A stretch of 64,000 bases of DNA, from positions 186,001-250,000 of the forward strand of contig NZ_JACOGF010000009.1 of the NCBI RefSeq assembly GCF_014284335.1, given 5' to 3'. The DNA is from Undibacterium hunanense (GTDB taxonomy: Bacteria > Pseudomonadota > Gammaproteobacteria > Burkholderiales > Burkholderiaceae_D). Position numbers and translations under genes: made by a program. Numbering within the stretch: the stretch's first letter is position 1; the number at the start of each line of letters is the position of its first letter. Under the pieces are notes generated by a model. It was not told where the DNA came from. It saw nothing but the letters and a program-made list of their open reading frames with translations, and made no database searches. Positions 8,789 through 17,975 of the stretch are shown here, one piece after another.

Positions 8789-10666
8789 ATGCCCGCATAC
8801 CGTTCCCGTACCACCACCCACGGCCGCAATATGGCCGGTGCCCGCGCCCTGTGGCGTGCGACTGGCATGAAGGATGGTGATTTCGATAAGCCTATCGTTG
8901 CTGTCGTCAATTCCTTCACCCAGTTTGTGCCTGGGCACGTGCATCTGAAAGACCTGGGCCAGATGGTGGCGCGTGAGATTGAAGCGGCTGGCGGCGTTGC
9001 CAAAGAATTCAATACGATAGCGGTGGATGACGGTATCGCCATGGGTCATGGCGGCATGCTGTATTCGTTGCCTTCACGCGAATTGATTGCTGATTCGGTT
9101 GAATACATGGTGAATGCCCATTGTGCTGACGCCATGGTGTGTATTTCCAACTGCGACAAGATCACGCCCGGTATGCTGATGGCTGCCATGCGTTTGAATA
9201 TCCCCGTCGTATTTGTCTCTGGCGGCCCGATGGAAGCGGGCAAGGTGCTGGAGACCTTGCATCCCAAGCAGACTGGTGAACAAAGGATAGTGAAGATTGA
9301 TCTGGTCGATGCCATGATCAAGGCTGGTGACAGCAAGGTATCGGATGAAGAAATCGGACGTATCGAACGCTCTGCCTGTCCTACCTGTGGTTCCTGTTCC
9401 GGCATGTTCACGGCAAATTCCATGAACTGCCTGACCGAAGCGCTGGGTCTGTCCTTGCCAGGTAACGGCACGATTTTGGCGACACATGCTGACCGTAAGG
9501 AACTGTTCCTGCGTGCAGGTCGTCTGGTGGTCGAACTGGCCAAGCGCCACTACGAGCAGGATGATTATTCCATCCTGCCACGTTCGATTGCCAACAAGGC
9601 GACCTTCGAAAACGCCATGGCACTGGATGTGTCCATGGGTGGCTCTACCAATACTGTTTTGCATTTGCTGGCTGCAGCGCATGAAGCTGGCGTCGATTTC
9701 AAGATGGCGGATATCGACCGTATCTCGCGCAAAGTACCCTGTCTGTGCAAGGTCGCACCGATGACCGATAAATACCATATCGAAGATGTACATCGCGCTG
9801 GCGGTATTATCTCTATCCTGGGTGAGCTGGCACGCGCCGGTTTGCTGGATACCACACGCCCGACTGTGCATAGTCCGACCATGGCAGACGCGATTGCGCA
9901 AAACGATATTGCCGTGACTGACAATGCCGCGATACGCAAACTGTTCAGCGCTGCGCCGGGTGGCGTGCCTACCCAGACTGCATTCTCGCAAGACAAACGT
10001 TTTGACAGCCTCGATACTGACCGCGAAGCTGGCTGCATACGCGACAGGGCACATGCCTATTCGCAGGATGGCGGCCTGGCAGTTCTGTATGGCAATCTGG
10101 CAGAAAAAGGCTGTATCGTCAAAACCGCAGGTGTCGATGAAAGCATCCTGAAATTTACCGGCAAAGCACGTGTGTTTGAAAGCCAGGATTCTGCTGTCGA
10201 AGCCATTCTTGGTGATACCGTGCATGAAGGTGACGTCGTCATCATCCGTTATGAAGGCCCCAAAGGCGGGCCCGGTATGCAGGAAATGCTGTATCCGACT
10301 TCGTACATCAAATCCAAGGGCCTGGGCAAAGCCTGCGCGCTGTTCACTGATGGTCGTTTCTCGGGCGGTTCTTCCGGCTTGGTCATCGGCCATGCGTCAC
10401 CCGAAGCAGCAGAAGGCGGGACGATTGGTCTGGTAGAAGAGGGCGATATCATAGAAATCGATATTCCCGCCCGTACCATCAACCTGAAAGTCAGCGACAG
10501 CGATCTGGCTCAGCGCAGGACAGCAATGGAAGCACGTGGTCCGCAAGCCTGGCAACCGGTAGACCGTGAACGCTATGTCTCGCAAGCCTTGCAGGCGTAT
10601 GCTGCTTTGGCAACATCGGCTGATCGTGGCGCAGTCAGGGATATTACCCAGTTGCAGCGTAAATAA
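8789..10666 (+). CDS. ilvD: dihydroxy-acid dehydratase
   Basis: Converts 2,3-dihydroxyisovalerate and 2,3-dihydroxy-3-methylvalerate to the 2-oxo acids that give valine, leucine and isoleucine. It is a cytoplasmic Fe-S enzyme. The 625 residues match the IlvD family. The N-terminus ([19 protein letters not shown]) is typical. Cluster cysteines lie in [12 protein letters not shown] (about 122-133) and [18 protein letters not shown] (about 196-213). The C-terminal GRFSGG...GHASPEA motif is present. Edd, further along, is a paralogue of the same superfamily, and the two were told apart by their distinct N-termini and overall sequence. A terminator follows. Confidence 0.97.
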   Translation: MPAYRSRTTTHGRNMAGARALWRATGMKDGDFDKPIVAVVNSFTQFVPGHVHLKDLGQMVAREIEAAGGVAKEFNTIAVDDGIAMGHGGMLYSLPSRELIADSVEYMVNAHCADAMVCISNCDKITPGMLMAAMRLNIPVVFVSGGPMEAGKVLETLHPKQTGEQRIVKIDLVDAMIKAGDSKVSDEEIGRIERSACPTCGSCSGMFTANSMNCLTEALGLSLPGNGTILATHADRKELFLRAGRLVVELAKRHYEQDDYSILPRSIANKATFENAMALDVSMGGSTNTVLHLLAAAHEAGVDFKMADIDRISRKVPCLCKVAPMTDKYHIEDVHRAGGIISILGELARAGLLDTTRPTVHSPTMADAIAQNDIAVTDNAAIRKLFSAAPGGVPTQTAFSQDKRFDSLDTDREAGCIRDRAHAYSQDGGLAVLYGNLAEKGCIVKTAGVDESILKFTGKARVFESQDSAVEAILGDTVHEGDVVIIRYEGPKGGPGMQEMLYPTSYIKSKGLGKACALFTDGRFSGGSSGLVIGHASPEAAEGGTIGLVEEGDIIEIDIPARTINLKVSDSDLAQRRTAMEARGPQAWQPVDRERYVSQALQAYAALATSADRGAVRDITQLQRK

Positions 10667-10707
10667 AAGCCTCGTTCGGGCAAATTTGTTCGCTGGCTGA
10701 CATCGCA

Positions 10708-10738
10708 GGGCATTGGTATAAACCGATGCCCTTTTTTA
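10708..10738 (+). terminator. rho-independent terminator after ilvD
   Basis: GGGCATTGGT pairs with ACCGATGCCC (one G-T pair) and is followed by TTTTTT, 42 bp after the ilvD stop. Confidence 0.88.
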
Positions 10739-10762
10739 ATTGTAGAAATCCTCTAAGCTGGT

Positions 10763-11150
10763 AGAACTCATTTCATAAATAGGGATGAGTGCGAGCAAGG
10801 CGATTCGGGATGCAGTGCAAGGCGTAAGGTGTTTACACTGTGCAGCTAAGGCTGGTGCCTTAGCAAGCGCAATGTCACAACCTCGCGCTGCAATGCGCCC
10901 GCGAAGTGTCAATGCGGCCAGCTCCCGGAGGGTTTGCCTCATAACGCGTGCTGGACTGCAAGGTGTGAACAATTCGACTCGTTGCAATAGACCCGCTATT
11001 GACTGCCTCGTCCCCTTGCAGGGCGCATGTGCGCTGGTAAGCGCACATCGTACGCAGGCGTGCAGCATGCTGCACGAAACCCCTGCTTTACCCTTGCCAG
11101 CCCACGTTATGAGGCAAACGCATCTCACCCCTATTTATGAAATGAGTTCT
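10763..11150. mobile_element. 388-bp non-autonomous element with 27-bp terminal inverted repeats
   Basis: Arms at 10763-10789 and 11124-11150 are inverted copies with 26 of 27 matches, beginning AGAACTCATTTCATAAATAG. An inner perfect 15-bp inverted pair GTTTGCCTCATAACG lies at 10932-10946 and 11105-11119, and a hairpin with loop CTGGTG at 10845-10864. No protein-like frame is present. The right end is closely similar to a sequence at 61155-61222, so this is a dispersed family in the genome. It fills most of the gap between ilvD and ribA. No obvious target duplication was seen. Confidence 0.8.
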
Positions 11151-11335
11151 CGCTACTTGCTTTCTGGCACGCTGACCATACATAGTGAGCAGAGTTGGTA
11201 AATAATACGATCGTTCACCGCAAAAAGTAGGAAATGCGCGCCTCGTTTATACTCTGGTCTGAGCCGTCAGGTTTTTTGATGCCGGTCATAACAGAATACC
11301 AAGCAATATTCATAAAAAGAATCCGCGAGAATTGT

Positions 11336-11968
11336 ATGTTAAGCAATGACCAGCCTGTCGATCTGAAGGAACAGGCACTGGAATACGTTACCTCCTGTAA
11401 TCTGCCCATGAGCTGGGCGACATTTCGTATGCATGCCTTTGTTGAAACAGCAACAGGCAAGGAACATATTGCCCTGACCCTGGGTGACGTGGCCGACGGC
11501 CAGCCTGTGCTGGCACGTATCCATTCTGAATGTCTGACTGGTGATGCCTTGTTCAGCCAGCGTTGTGACTGCGGCCCGCAACTGGAACTTGCCCTGCAAA
11601 AGATCGCCAATGAAGGCCGCGGTGTCTTGTTATATCTGCGCCAGGAAGGACGTGGCATTGGCCTGGTGAATAAAGTGCGCGCCTATCGCTTGCAGGATGA
11701 AGGCGCGGATACCGTAGAAGCCAATCAAAGACTGGGTTTCGCGGCTGATTTGCGTGACTATAGTCTGTGTGACCCCATGCTTAAGCATTTGGGTATCAAC
11801 TCAGTCAAACTGATGACCAATAACCCACGCAAGATCGCTGCGATGGAAGGCATGAAGATCACGGTGAAAGAACACGTGCCGCTGATCATCAAGCGCAACC
11901 CTTTTAACGAGCGTTACCTGGCCACCAAGGCCACTAAGCTCGGGCATCTGATACAGCCAGAACTGTAA
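11336..11968 (+). CDS. ribA: GTP cyclohydrolase II
   Basis: Opens the GTP imidazole ring and releases formate and pyrophosphate, the first step of riboflavin synthesis. The start [13 protein letters not shown] gives 210 residues, near the usual 200. A longer frame from 11234 adds 34 residues that are not family-like. The zinc cysteines are in [20 protein letters not shown] (about residues 63-82). The GTP-binding and catalytic segment [17 protein letters not shown] is at about 96-112, and a C-terminal NNPRK segment is also seen. No DHBP synthase domain is fused. It stands alone and converges with the HDOD gene. Confidence 0.95.
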   Translation: MLSNDQPVDLKEQALEYVTSCNLPMSWATFRMHAFVETATGKEHIALTLGDVADGQPVLARIHSECLTGDALFSQRCDCGPQLELALQKIANEGRGVLLYLRQEGRGIGLVNKVRAYRLQDEGADTVEANQRLGFAADLRDYSLCDPMLKHLGINSVKLMTNNPRKIAAMEGMKITVKEHVPLIIKRNPFNERYLATKATKLGHLIQPEL

Positions 11969-12002
11969 GACGCTCTGCCGCCAGTCAGTTCACCTGCAAG
12001 AT

Positions 12003-12845
12003 TCATACTTCCACCATGTCTTGCAGTTTTTCAAATTCGGTGGTGGCTTCAGTCAAGACTTCATCCAGCGAAGCCTGATCCAGTCCCAGGCTTTCCCATG
12101 ACTGCCCGGTGATTTCTGGCGGTGCCAGATCGGGCGTGGTTGTTACTCTCAAGGCGTGGGCTATACCATCTGCCACATGGATGATGGTTGCCAGAAAACC
12201 CAGTCCGGGTTTTTCTGGTTGATGATGGCCTGAAATGGCCTTGATCATCATTTCTGAAAAATTCCACTGTATTGCCAGCGCTTCGCCTATCGCGGCATGA
12301 TCGATGTCGATCAAACTTTTTTCAGTTTCGTATTGTGTTTCTGGATGCTCTTGTCTATGGGCCAGCACAGTTTCGTAGGCCTCGGTATATGAGGTCGCCA
12401 GTACCAGCGCGCCTATGTCGTGCAGCAGACCGGCGGTGAAGGCCACGTCAGTATTAAAGTTCAGGCGCCTTGCCAGGATCTTGGCGACAATGGCAACTGC
12501 ATTTGAGTGACGCCAAAATTCCTTATGGCTGAAACCACGACAATTATTTTCTGGAAAACAGCCCGACAGGGCGGCGGTCATCACTATCTGTTTTACCGTG
12601 CTCAGTCCCAGTAGTGAAATTGCCTGCTGCACCGTGGTGACCTTGATCATGGTCGAGTAATAAGCCGAATTGGCATAACGCAGAGTCTTGGCTGTCAGTG
12701 CGATATCCAGGCTGACCTTTTGTGCCAGCTCATGTACATCCAGTTCATCGTTATCCATGCTGTTCAGCAATTCCATCACGATCGCTGGTAAGGTTGGCAA
12801 ATCTTTAACGCTGTCGATAATCTGTGCAAGTGAGATGGAGTTCAT
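12003..12845 (-). CDS. HDOD domain signalling protein
   Basis: 280 residues that are essentially one HDOD domain, a metal-free relative of HD phosphohydrolases found in bacterial signalling proteins. The start shows the typical signature VKDLPTLPAIVMELLNSMDN. A GLLHDIGALVLA segment near residue 142 keeps part of the HD motif. No receiver, GGDEF or EAL domain is attached. A second copy with the same layout is at 53893-54747. Function is likely regulatory (c-di-GMP or motility signalling), inferred from the family only. It converges with ribA. Confidence 0.88.
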   Translation of the reverse strand: MNSISLAQIIDSVKDLPTLPAIVMELLNSMDNDELDVHELAQKVSLDIALTAKTLRYANSAYYSTMIKVTTVQQAISLLGLSTVKQIVMTAALSGCFPENNCRGFSHKEFWRHSNAVAIVAKILARRLNFNTDVAFTAGLLHDIGALVLATSYTEAYETVLAHRQEHPETQYETEKSLIDIDHAAIGEALAIQWNFSEMMIKAISGHHQPEKPGLGFLATIIHVADGIAHALRVTTTPDLAPPEITGQSWESLGLDQASLDEVLTEATTEFEKLQDMVEV

Positions 12846-13117
12846 ACGGGTTTTCCTGCAAAGCTGATCCCCATAGATTGCCAGAAATTTGGCAATTGAA
12901 CATGCATTTTTCTTATGTGTACCAATTTACTACGCAAGATGCCATGAAATTGAGTAATTCAAAGAATGTGCAGCAACTCGCATTTTTGTGTCAGGATACA
13001 AGATAAGTTGCCAAAAAGAATAGGTGTAAAACCATGCTGATTGTTAGCCAGCCTTGGTCTGGTGAGCTGCTTCGTTGGTGCACGTGTAGAAATAGGTTCT
13101 TTCCCGCATGAAAATTT

Positions 13118-14077
13118 ATGAAATCAATTCAGCCTTTTATTATTGATCATCGTGTGCTTGCTACTGATGCCCTTGGTGTTCAGGCAGGCAGCGTCAACTA
13201 TTCGTTATTGAAATCTTTCTGGTTTATAGGGATGCTGTCTGCCGCCGTGATAGGCGGCATCACGCATTTCAATTGGGCTGCATTAACACTGTTCATCTCG
13301 TCTACGATCGTGGTTTTGCTGTTTGGACATTCGTTGGGCAGCCACAGAAAGCTGATACACAATAGCTTCGAATGTCCGTTATGGCTGGAGTACCTTATGG
13401 TTTATCTAGGTGTGCAAGTGGGGCTGGCTGGGCCGATAGGGCTGTTGCGACAACACGAATTGCGTGATTACGCGCAACGTCTGCCAGACTGCCATGATTA
13501 TCTGCGGCATGGTCGTCGTATCTGGGTGGATGGATGGTGGCAATTACATTGTGATCTGCATTTACATCATCCACCAGAAATTCGCATAGAGAGCAAAATA
13601 GCAGACGACGGTTTTTATCGTTTTTTGGAAAAAACCTGGATGTTGCAACAATTACCGATTGCCATGCTTTTTTATTGCTGGGGTGGCTGGGCATTTGTAT
13701 TTTGGGGGGTGTGCGCACGCGTTACTACGGGTGTTTTTGGTCACTGGTTCATTGGTTACCTTGCACACAATCATGGACAACTGCGTTATGAAGTCAGCGG
13801 TGCTGCGGTACAGGGGCGTAACATACGACTCGCTTCACTGTTGACCATGGGAGAGTGCTGGCACAACAACCATCACGCCTATCCGGGGTCTGCAAGACTG
13901 GGTTTGCTGGCTGGTGAATGGGATCCGGGTTGGTGGGCTCTTTTGCTGTTAAAGAAAATGAGACTGGTTTCCAATTTGAAGCTGCCGGATGATTTGCCGG
14001 TTCGACCTGAATTGCATGTATATACGGTAGCTGGACAGTATGTGCCCCAGAAAAAATACTCAAATGCGGCAATTTAA
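13118..14077 (+). CDS. membrane fatty acid desaturase
   Basis: A membrane di-iron desaturase of 319 residues, probably introducing a double bond into acyl chains. Histidine boxes: H71-SLGS-H76 and H81, H144 with H148-x-H150-H151, and H249-NN-H252-H253 (MGECWHNNHHAYPGSARLG, strongly family-like). Hydrophobic segments occur around residues 33-70, 92-110 and 176-215. The middle box (LHCDLHLHHPPE) differs from the usual W-x-x-x-HRxHH pattern, so substrate or position specificity may differ. The next gene starts 17 bp downstream and was probably co-transcribed, but it is interrupted by a mobile element. Confidence 0.85.
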   Translation: MKSIQPFIIDHRVLATDALGVQAGSVNYSLLKSFWFIGMLSAAVIGGITHFNWAALTLFISSTIVVLLFGHSLGSHRKLIHNSFECPLWLEYLMVYLGVQVGLAGPIGLLRQHELRDYAQRLPDCHDYLRHGRRIWVDGWWQLHCDLHLHHPPEIRIESKIADDGFYRFLEKTWMLQQLPIAMLFYCWGGWAFVFWGVCARVTTGVFGHWFIGYLAHNHGQLRYEVSGAAVQGRNIRLASLLTMGECWHNNHHAYPGSARLGLLAGEWDPGWWALLLLKKMRLVSNLKLPDDLPVRPELHVYTVAGQYVPQKKYSNAAI

Positions 14078-14094
14078 AGAGATAAAAGACATCT

Positions 14095-15457
14095 ATGAAT
14101 GAAGATGAGAGTAAGGAAGTACAGCCATTAGTTCCATTGGTGGCAGATAACGCAAATAAAAACTTCATTGAAGGGTTTGTTCCGGAAGTAGTAAATGGTT
14201 TGGTTCTGCCAGCACCACGCAAGAAAGCGCTGCCTTTTTCAAAATGGTTGCCCTTCATTGCCGGTGCAGTCATCGGTGTTGTGCTGAGGCTGGTTTTTTC
14301 AGGCACCACCGGGTCGGCTTATACCGCTATGGCAAGTGCGTTTATCTGGCTGGTACCAATGGCGGTTGGGGTAAGTACCGTGTTTGTTGCAGAGTGCCAA
14401 ACGCGGCAAAGCTGGTGGTTCTATGTTACAGGACCTATTGTTGCGAACACCCTGTTTGTATCAGGGCGTGTTGACATATCTTTTAGGCGAAGCATTTCCC
14501 CCATAGCGCGGGCTGGCAAGGCGTGCGGCGCAGTCAGGGCTGGTGCCCCTGACAAGACGCGCAACGCAGTCCAGCCCGCGCTATGGGGGAAACCCGGAGG
14601 GAATGGGTCCGAAACCTCGCCTGGCGTTGTTGTGCGTCGCTCACTTGGATTACCAAGCAGCGCTCCGCACGCCTAGCCAGACAAGGTTTCAAACCCATTT
14701 GCTTGCCTAAAAGATATGTCAACACGCCCTAGGTACGATGGCGATTTTAATAGAAGGCATGATTTGCGCCATCATTATCATCCCGCTGTTTGCCGTGGTT
14801 GGTGCACTTGGAGGGCTGTTGATGGGGGTAATTTGTCGTACCACCAATTGGCCCAGGCAGGCAGTATCTGGTTTTGTGGTGTTGCCACTGTTGTTTGGTG
14901 CAATCCCGGCATCTGATCCTGATCTGCAACGTATAGCTATGCTTGAGCGTACGATACAGATACAGGCTTCGCCAGAACAGATCTGGCATCAATTACATCA
15001 TGCAGAAAACATACAGCAAGATGAAGTAGGGCAGGCCTGGATGTATCGAATAGGAGTTCCTTCGCCACTTGCTGGCATCACCCGCGAAACCCCGACTGGA
15101 CTGGTGCGTACAATCAGAATGAACAAGGCTATTTACTTTGATCAGGTTTCCAGCGATTGGGTGAAAAATCAATATGTGGTCTGGCGTTACCACTTTTACC
15201 CGGATTCTTTCCCGCCCAATGCGCTCGATGACCATGTGATGATAGGTGGGCGATACTTCGATATTCTGGATACGACTTATTCCCTCAAGCCATTGACCGC
15301 ACAAACTACAGAACTGAAGATACAAATGCGTTATCGAGTCAGTACAGATTTCAATTGGTATGCTGATGCTGTTGCCAAATTACTGATCACGGATTTTGAA
15401 GAAGTGATTTTAAATTTCTATCAAAAAAGAGCAATAGCAAGAGTCGAAAAGATTTGA
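14095..15457 (+). pseudogene. membrane protein with SRPBCC domain, interrupted by a 268-bp element
   Basis: Two frames belong to one gene. The first half (14095-14462) gives a polar N-terminus and transmembrane segments, ending in VANTLFV. The second half (from 14731, first ATG at 14738) continues with MAILIEGM, more membrane segments, and a C-terminal START/SRPBCC-like domain (TIQIQASPEQIWHQL...) that runs to 15457. Deleting 14463-14730 joins them in frame (NTLFV-SGT-MAILIEGM) and gives a 364-residue protein. As it stands, the first frame runs into the element and stops at 14676. The original product was probably a four-to-five-span membrane protein with a lipid-binding-type domain, acting with the desaturase just upstream. 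That role is inferred from position. Confidence 0.8.
14463..14730. mobile_element. 268-bp MITE-like element with perfect 26-bp terminal inverted repeats
   Basis: The ends at 14463-14488 and 14705-14730 are perfect inverted copies starting AGGGCGTGTTGACATATC. Inside are a perfect 22-bp inverted pair (14495-14516 with 14571-14592, containing CCCCCATAGCGCGGGCTGG) around a hairpin with GTCAGGG/CCCTGAC arms, and a second imperfect inverted pair built on ATGGGT..GAAACCT. It has no transposase. It is inserted inside the gene that follows the desaturase. No clear target duplication is visible apart from an ambiguous single A. Confidence 0.88.
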
Positions 15458-15486
15458 TTGATTTGATGGCAGGCATTGCTAAGTCC

Positions 15487-15648
15487 ATCAGTAGTGACAC
15501 GCGTCAAAAATGGACGATTTCAAACAAGTCAATGCGAATGATGTACTGGCCAACACGACCGGTGTATCGGTGGAAAAAGTGGAAACGGACCGCACCTATT
15601 ACATGGTGCGTGGTTTTGATATCGTCTACCGGCAATCCATCTGCGCCA
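15487..15648 (+). pseudogene. remnant of a TonB-dependent receptor gene
   Basis: This stretch is nearly identical to 20780-21050 inside the intact receptor gene on the same strand (e.g. ggtgtatcggtggaaaaagt). It differs by a one-base insertion in the run before ATGGACGATT (frameshift) and by loss of 119 bp between two TCGTC repeats. In the intact gene these repeats are at 20914-20918 and 21033-21037, and the fragment keeps one at 15622-15626. Similarity ends near 15648. It encodes no functional protein and marks a duplication or rearrangement of the iron-uptake region. Confidence 0.85.
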
Positions 15649-15689
15649 CGTGCTCAAATCCAGATGAGCAAATCGTGGCGCAGGAATAT

Positions 15690-17321
15690 TTATGCTTTTG
15701 GAGCTGCAGTTGATGCGGTCACGCTTGCTTCAGCATGCTGTACCTGGGTTTGTTTTTGCGGCAATGCCCACACGCTATTGGGGTCACCCTGTTGTCCACG
15801 TCGCAAAGTCGCTTTGGCCATGCGCCAGTAAAGGTAAGCGGCGATCAGGGCCACCGTATCCACAGAAAAAATGACCCATTGCCCATGCCACAGATTTTGC
15901 AGCAGGTGTTCACCACTGGCCGCGTAATTGATGACAGGGATGGCGGCTGTCAGGGCTGCACATAGCAGCAGTAATTCATGACCGGCACGCGCCGGTGCTC
16001 GCAAAAATGCCCAGATCATGCATATGAAAAACACCGCATAATAACTGCGTTCTTCCCATAGTGCCGGGTCGCCGGCCTGTGGCGATAGCTGCATGAATTT
16101 ATTGGTGACGAATACGGCGGAGATACCCGCAATGCAGCCCAGGCACACGCCCAGGGTCAGTTGTGCCATCCATTTGGTATTGCGTGGCTGTGCGATCTGG
16201 TGTCGCTTGCGGCGTGCTTCCACCCATAACAGATTGCCGCTGTAGAACAGGAAGGCACCCGCCAGACCGAGGATGAAGTACAGCCACTGCAAGGCGACAT
16301 GGCCATAATTGCCGAAGTGCAGGGTTTGCAAGGCGCGCAGGAAGCCGGTGCCGATACTGAAATTTTCTGGCTGCTGCACACGCAATATCTTTCCTGTGCT
16401 GCCATCAACGGCAACACCGGCCATGGTATTGAGTGTGCGTTGCTGGTTTTCGCCGTAGGCTTCTATCCTGGCATTGCTGTCGCCTGCATGGTGATAGTAC
16501 ATATGGGCGATGTTGATCTGTGGCGCTGCTGCCTGTACGCGTGCAACCGCATCATCGAAAGAAATCAGGGCTGCGCTTTTACCGCTGGCCTTTACCGGTG
16601 CAACCAGCGATAAATCTTCGTTGATGATGTCCAGCAATTTGCCGTCAAACACCAGGAATTGAAATGGTGCCAGCATCAGGGTGCCGATGGCGAGTACGGC
16701 ACCACTCCAGGCAAAAATGATGTGGAAGGGAAGTGACAGCATACCGATGGCATTGTGTGCATCTTGCCAGAACAGTTTGAGGTTCCTGCCTTGTCGCAAA
16801 GCGAACAGGCTTTTCAACATGACCGGCGCGTAGATGACTACGCCGCTGACCAGTGCCAGACCATATAACACGCAAACTATGCCCAGCACATACAGGCCCC
16901 ATGATGCTGGCAAACCAGCGGTGTAATGCAGGCGATAGATGAAGTGTGACAGTTCGGATATCTGGTTCTTTTCCTGTAATTTGCCATCGGCAGACAGGCT
17001 GAAATGGTGTTCGAGTGAAGTGCCGTCTTTGCGCTTTTCATCCCATTCCAGTACCAGTCTGGGTTCATGCGGGGTCGGCAGGTTCAGGTGAAATCTTTCG
17101 CTGGCGGTGGGGTGTGCTGCCAGCACGGCATCAATCAGGGCTTGACCTTGTTGTAGCGATTCTATTGGTGCATGGCGGGTTTCGGTTTGTTCCCATGCAT
17201 GTAGCTGTTCGGTAAATACTGTGATGGATCCGGCGTAAAAAGCGATAAACAAACCCAGCCCGGCGATGAGTCCAACCCATGTATGTACCTGAAGAAAGCT
17301 GCGTAAGGTAGAAGTTTTCAT
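15690..17321 (-). CDS. PepSY-associated membrane protein of an iron-uptake operon
   Basis: A protein of 543 residues. The start MKTSTLRSFLQVHTWVG overlaps the stop of the upstream gene (ATGA). It has the PepSY-TM layout: an N-terminal span (VGLIAGLGLFIAFYAGSITVF), a periplasmic section, paired spans near residues 150-185 and 220-250, a PepSY-like periplasmic loop, and further C-terminal spans. Several histidines flank the membrane helices (FIYRLHYT, SLPFHIIFAW, LQTLHFGNYGH). This family is tied to siderophore receptors and is thought to be an inner-membrane reductase for ferric siderophores. It is the last gene of a four-gene unit that starts with the receptor at 20207. Confidence 0.85.
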   Translation of the reverse strand: MKTSTLRSFLQVHTWVGLIAGLGLFIAFYAGSITVFTEQLHAWEQTETRHAPIESLQQGQALIDAVLAAHPTASERFHLNLPTPHEPRLVLEWDEKRKDGTSLEHHFSLSADGKLQEKNQISELSHFIYRLHYTAGLPASWGLYVLGIVCVLYGLALVSGVVIYAPVMLKSLFALRQGRNLKLFWQDAHNAIGMLSLPFHIIFAWSGAVLAIGTLMLAPFQFLVFDGKLLDIINEDLSLVAPVKASGKSAALISFDDAVARVQAAAPQINIAHMYYHHAGDSNARIEAYGENQQRTLNTMAGVAVDGSTGKILRVQQPENFSIGTGFLRALQTLHFGNYGHVALQWLYFILGLAGAFLFYSGNLLWVEARRKRHQIAQPRNTKWMAQLTLGVCLGCIAGISAVFVTNKFMQLSPQAGDPALWEERSYYAVFFICMIWAFLRAPARAGHELLLLCAALTAAIPVINYAASGEHLLQNLWHGQWVIFSVDTVALIAAYLYWRMAKATLRRGQQGDPNSVWALPQKQTQVQHAEASVTASTAAPKA

Positions 17322-17608
17322 GCGGGTTTCACCATGGTGGTCAAAAACATTGCCAGGCCCATGGCCTTGAGTAGATGGATGGCAGTAAAGCCCAGCAGCG
17401 TTGCGGCACCCATCCACAGCCAGGCACGCAAGCCGGTTTTAAACAGGAATGCACTGCACATGCTGGCTATCCATACCAGGAAAACCAGCAATAGCAGAGG
17501 CAGGGTACGGGTTTTGACATCGCCCGGCCCAAACAGGGCAAGCAGACCGACGATGGCAACAGACAATGGCAGGCCGAGCAGTGCCGCGGCCAGGGATTTA
17601 GCCCACAT
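17318..17608 (-). CDS. DUF3649-type small iron-uptake membrane protein
   Basis: 96 residues from MWAKSLAAALLGLPLS, with a GGAGAAC ribosome binding site in front. The frame extends upstream to 17647 without a better site. Three transmembrane helices fill most of the length. Family and position fit the small DUF3649 membrane proteins encoded between siderophore receptors and PepSY proteins. It overlaps the gene before it by 11 bp and the PepSY gene after it by 4 bp, so translation is coupled. The biochemical role is not established. Confidence 0.75.
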   Translation of the reverse strand: MWAKSLAAALLGLPLSVAIVGLLALFGPGDVKTRTLPLLLLVFLVWIASMCSAFLFKTGLRAWLWMGAATLLGFTAIHLLKAMGLAMFLTTMVKPA

Positions 17609-17873
17609 TTTTTGTTCTCCTGTAAGCATCAAAATAGGGTAGGACAACCAGGCCCAGCATCAGGGCAGTCAAAGCCGAAAAAAACCCGGCCCACCAGCCG
17701 AGCGCAAACCAGGCGGCGGCAATACCCAGCCCGCAGCATAAAGCGGACAGAATAAGCAGTCTGCGCCGCTGATCCGGGCTGGCCTTGATCGCCAGCCACA
17801 AATGCTGATGTGGTGAAGTCAGGTAAAGGCATAGGGCAGCCAGCCATGAAAGAAGTAGAGCCAGGATAATCAT
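17598..17873 (-). CDS. DUF3325-type small membrane protein
   Basis: 91 residues, with a first span at residues 2-18 (IILALLLSWLAALCLYL), two more central spans (about 40-78) and a basic end. It resembles the DUF3325 proteins that accompany TonB-dependent siderophore receptors. It lies 102 bp after the receptor and overlaps the DUF3649 gene. It is probably an accessory of the inner-membrane step of iron-siderophore use; this follows from the conserved gene order only. Confidence 0.72.
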   Translation of the reverse strand: MIILALLLSWLAALCLYLTSPHQHLWLAIKASPDQRRRLLILSALCCGLGIAAAWFALGWWAGFFSALTALMLGLVVLPYFDAYRRTKNVG

Positions 17874-17975
17874 GAGTTCTGAAACCGTAGATGAAAATCA
17901 TATTGATGAATATCATGGCAAGGCATGCGTGTGACTTTGCCTGCCTTGCCATAGCGAAGTTGGATGCAATGAGTT

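Noticed and set aside
9074..10393. Minus-strand frame of 439 codons under ilvD
   Set aside because: An antisense shadow of a fully supported ilvD gene with no recognisable domain.
10785..11201. Open frame of 138 codons between ilvD and ribA
   Set aside because: It runs across the 388-bp inverted-repeat element and reads through its hairpins; composition is not protein-like.
14463..14676. C-terminal extension of the first half of the interrupted gene into the element
   Set aside because: The residues after VSGRVDISF are encoded by the inserted element, so they are not part of a natural protein.
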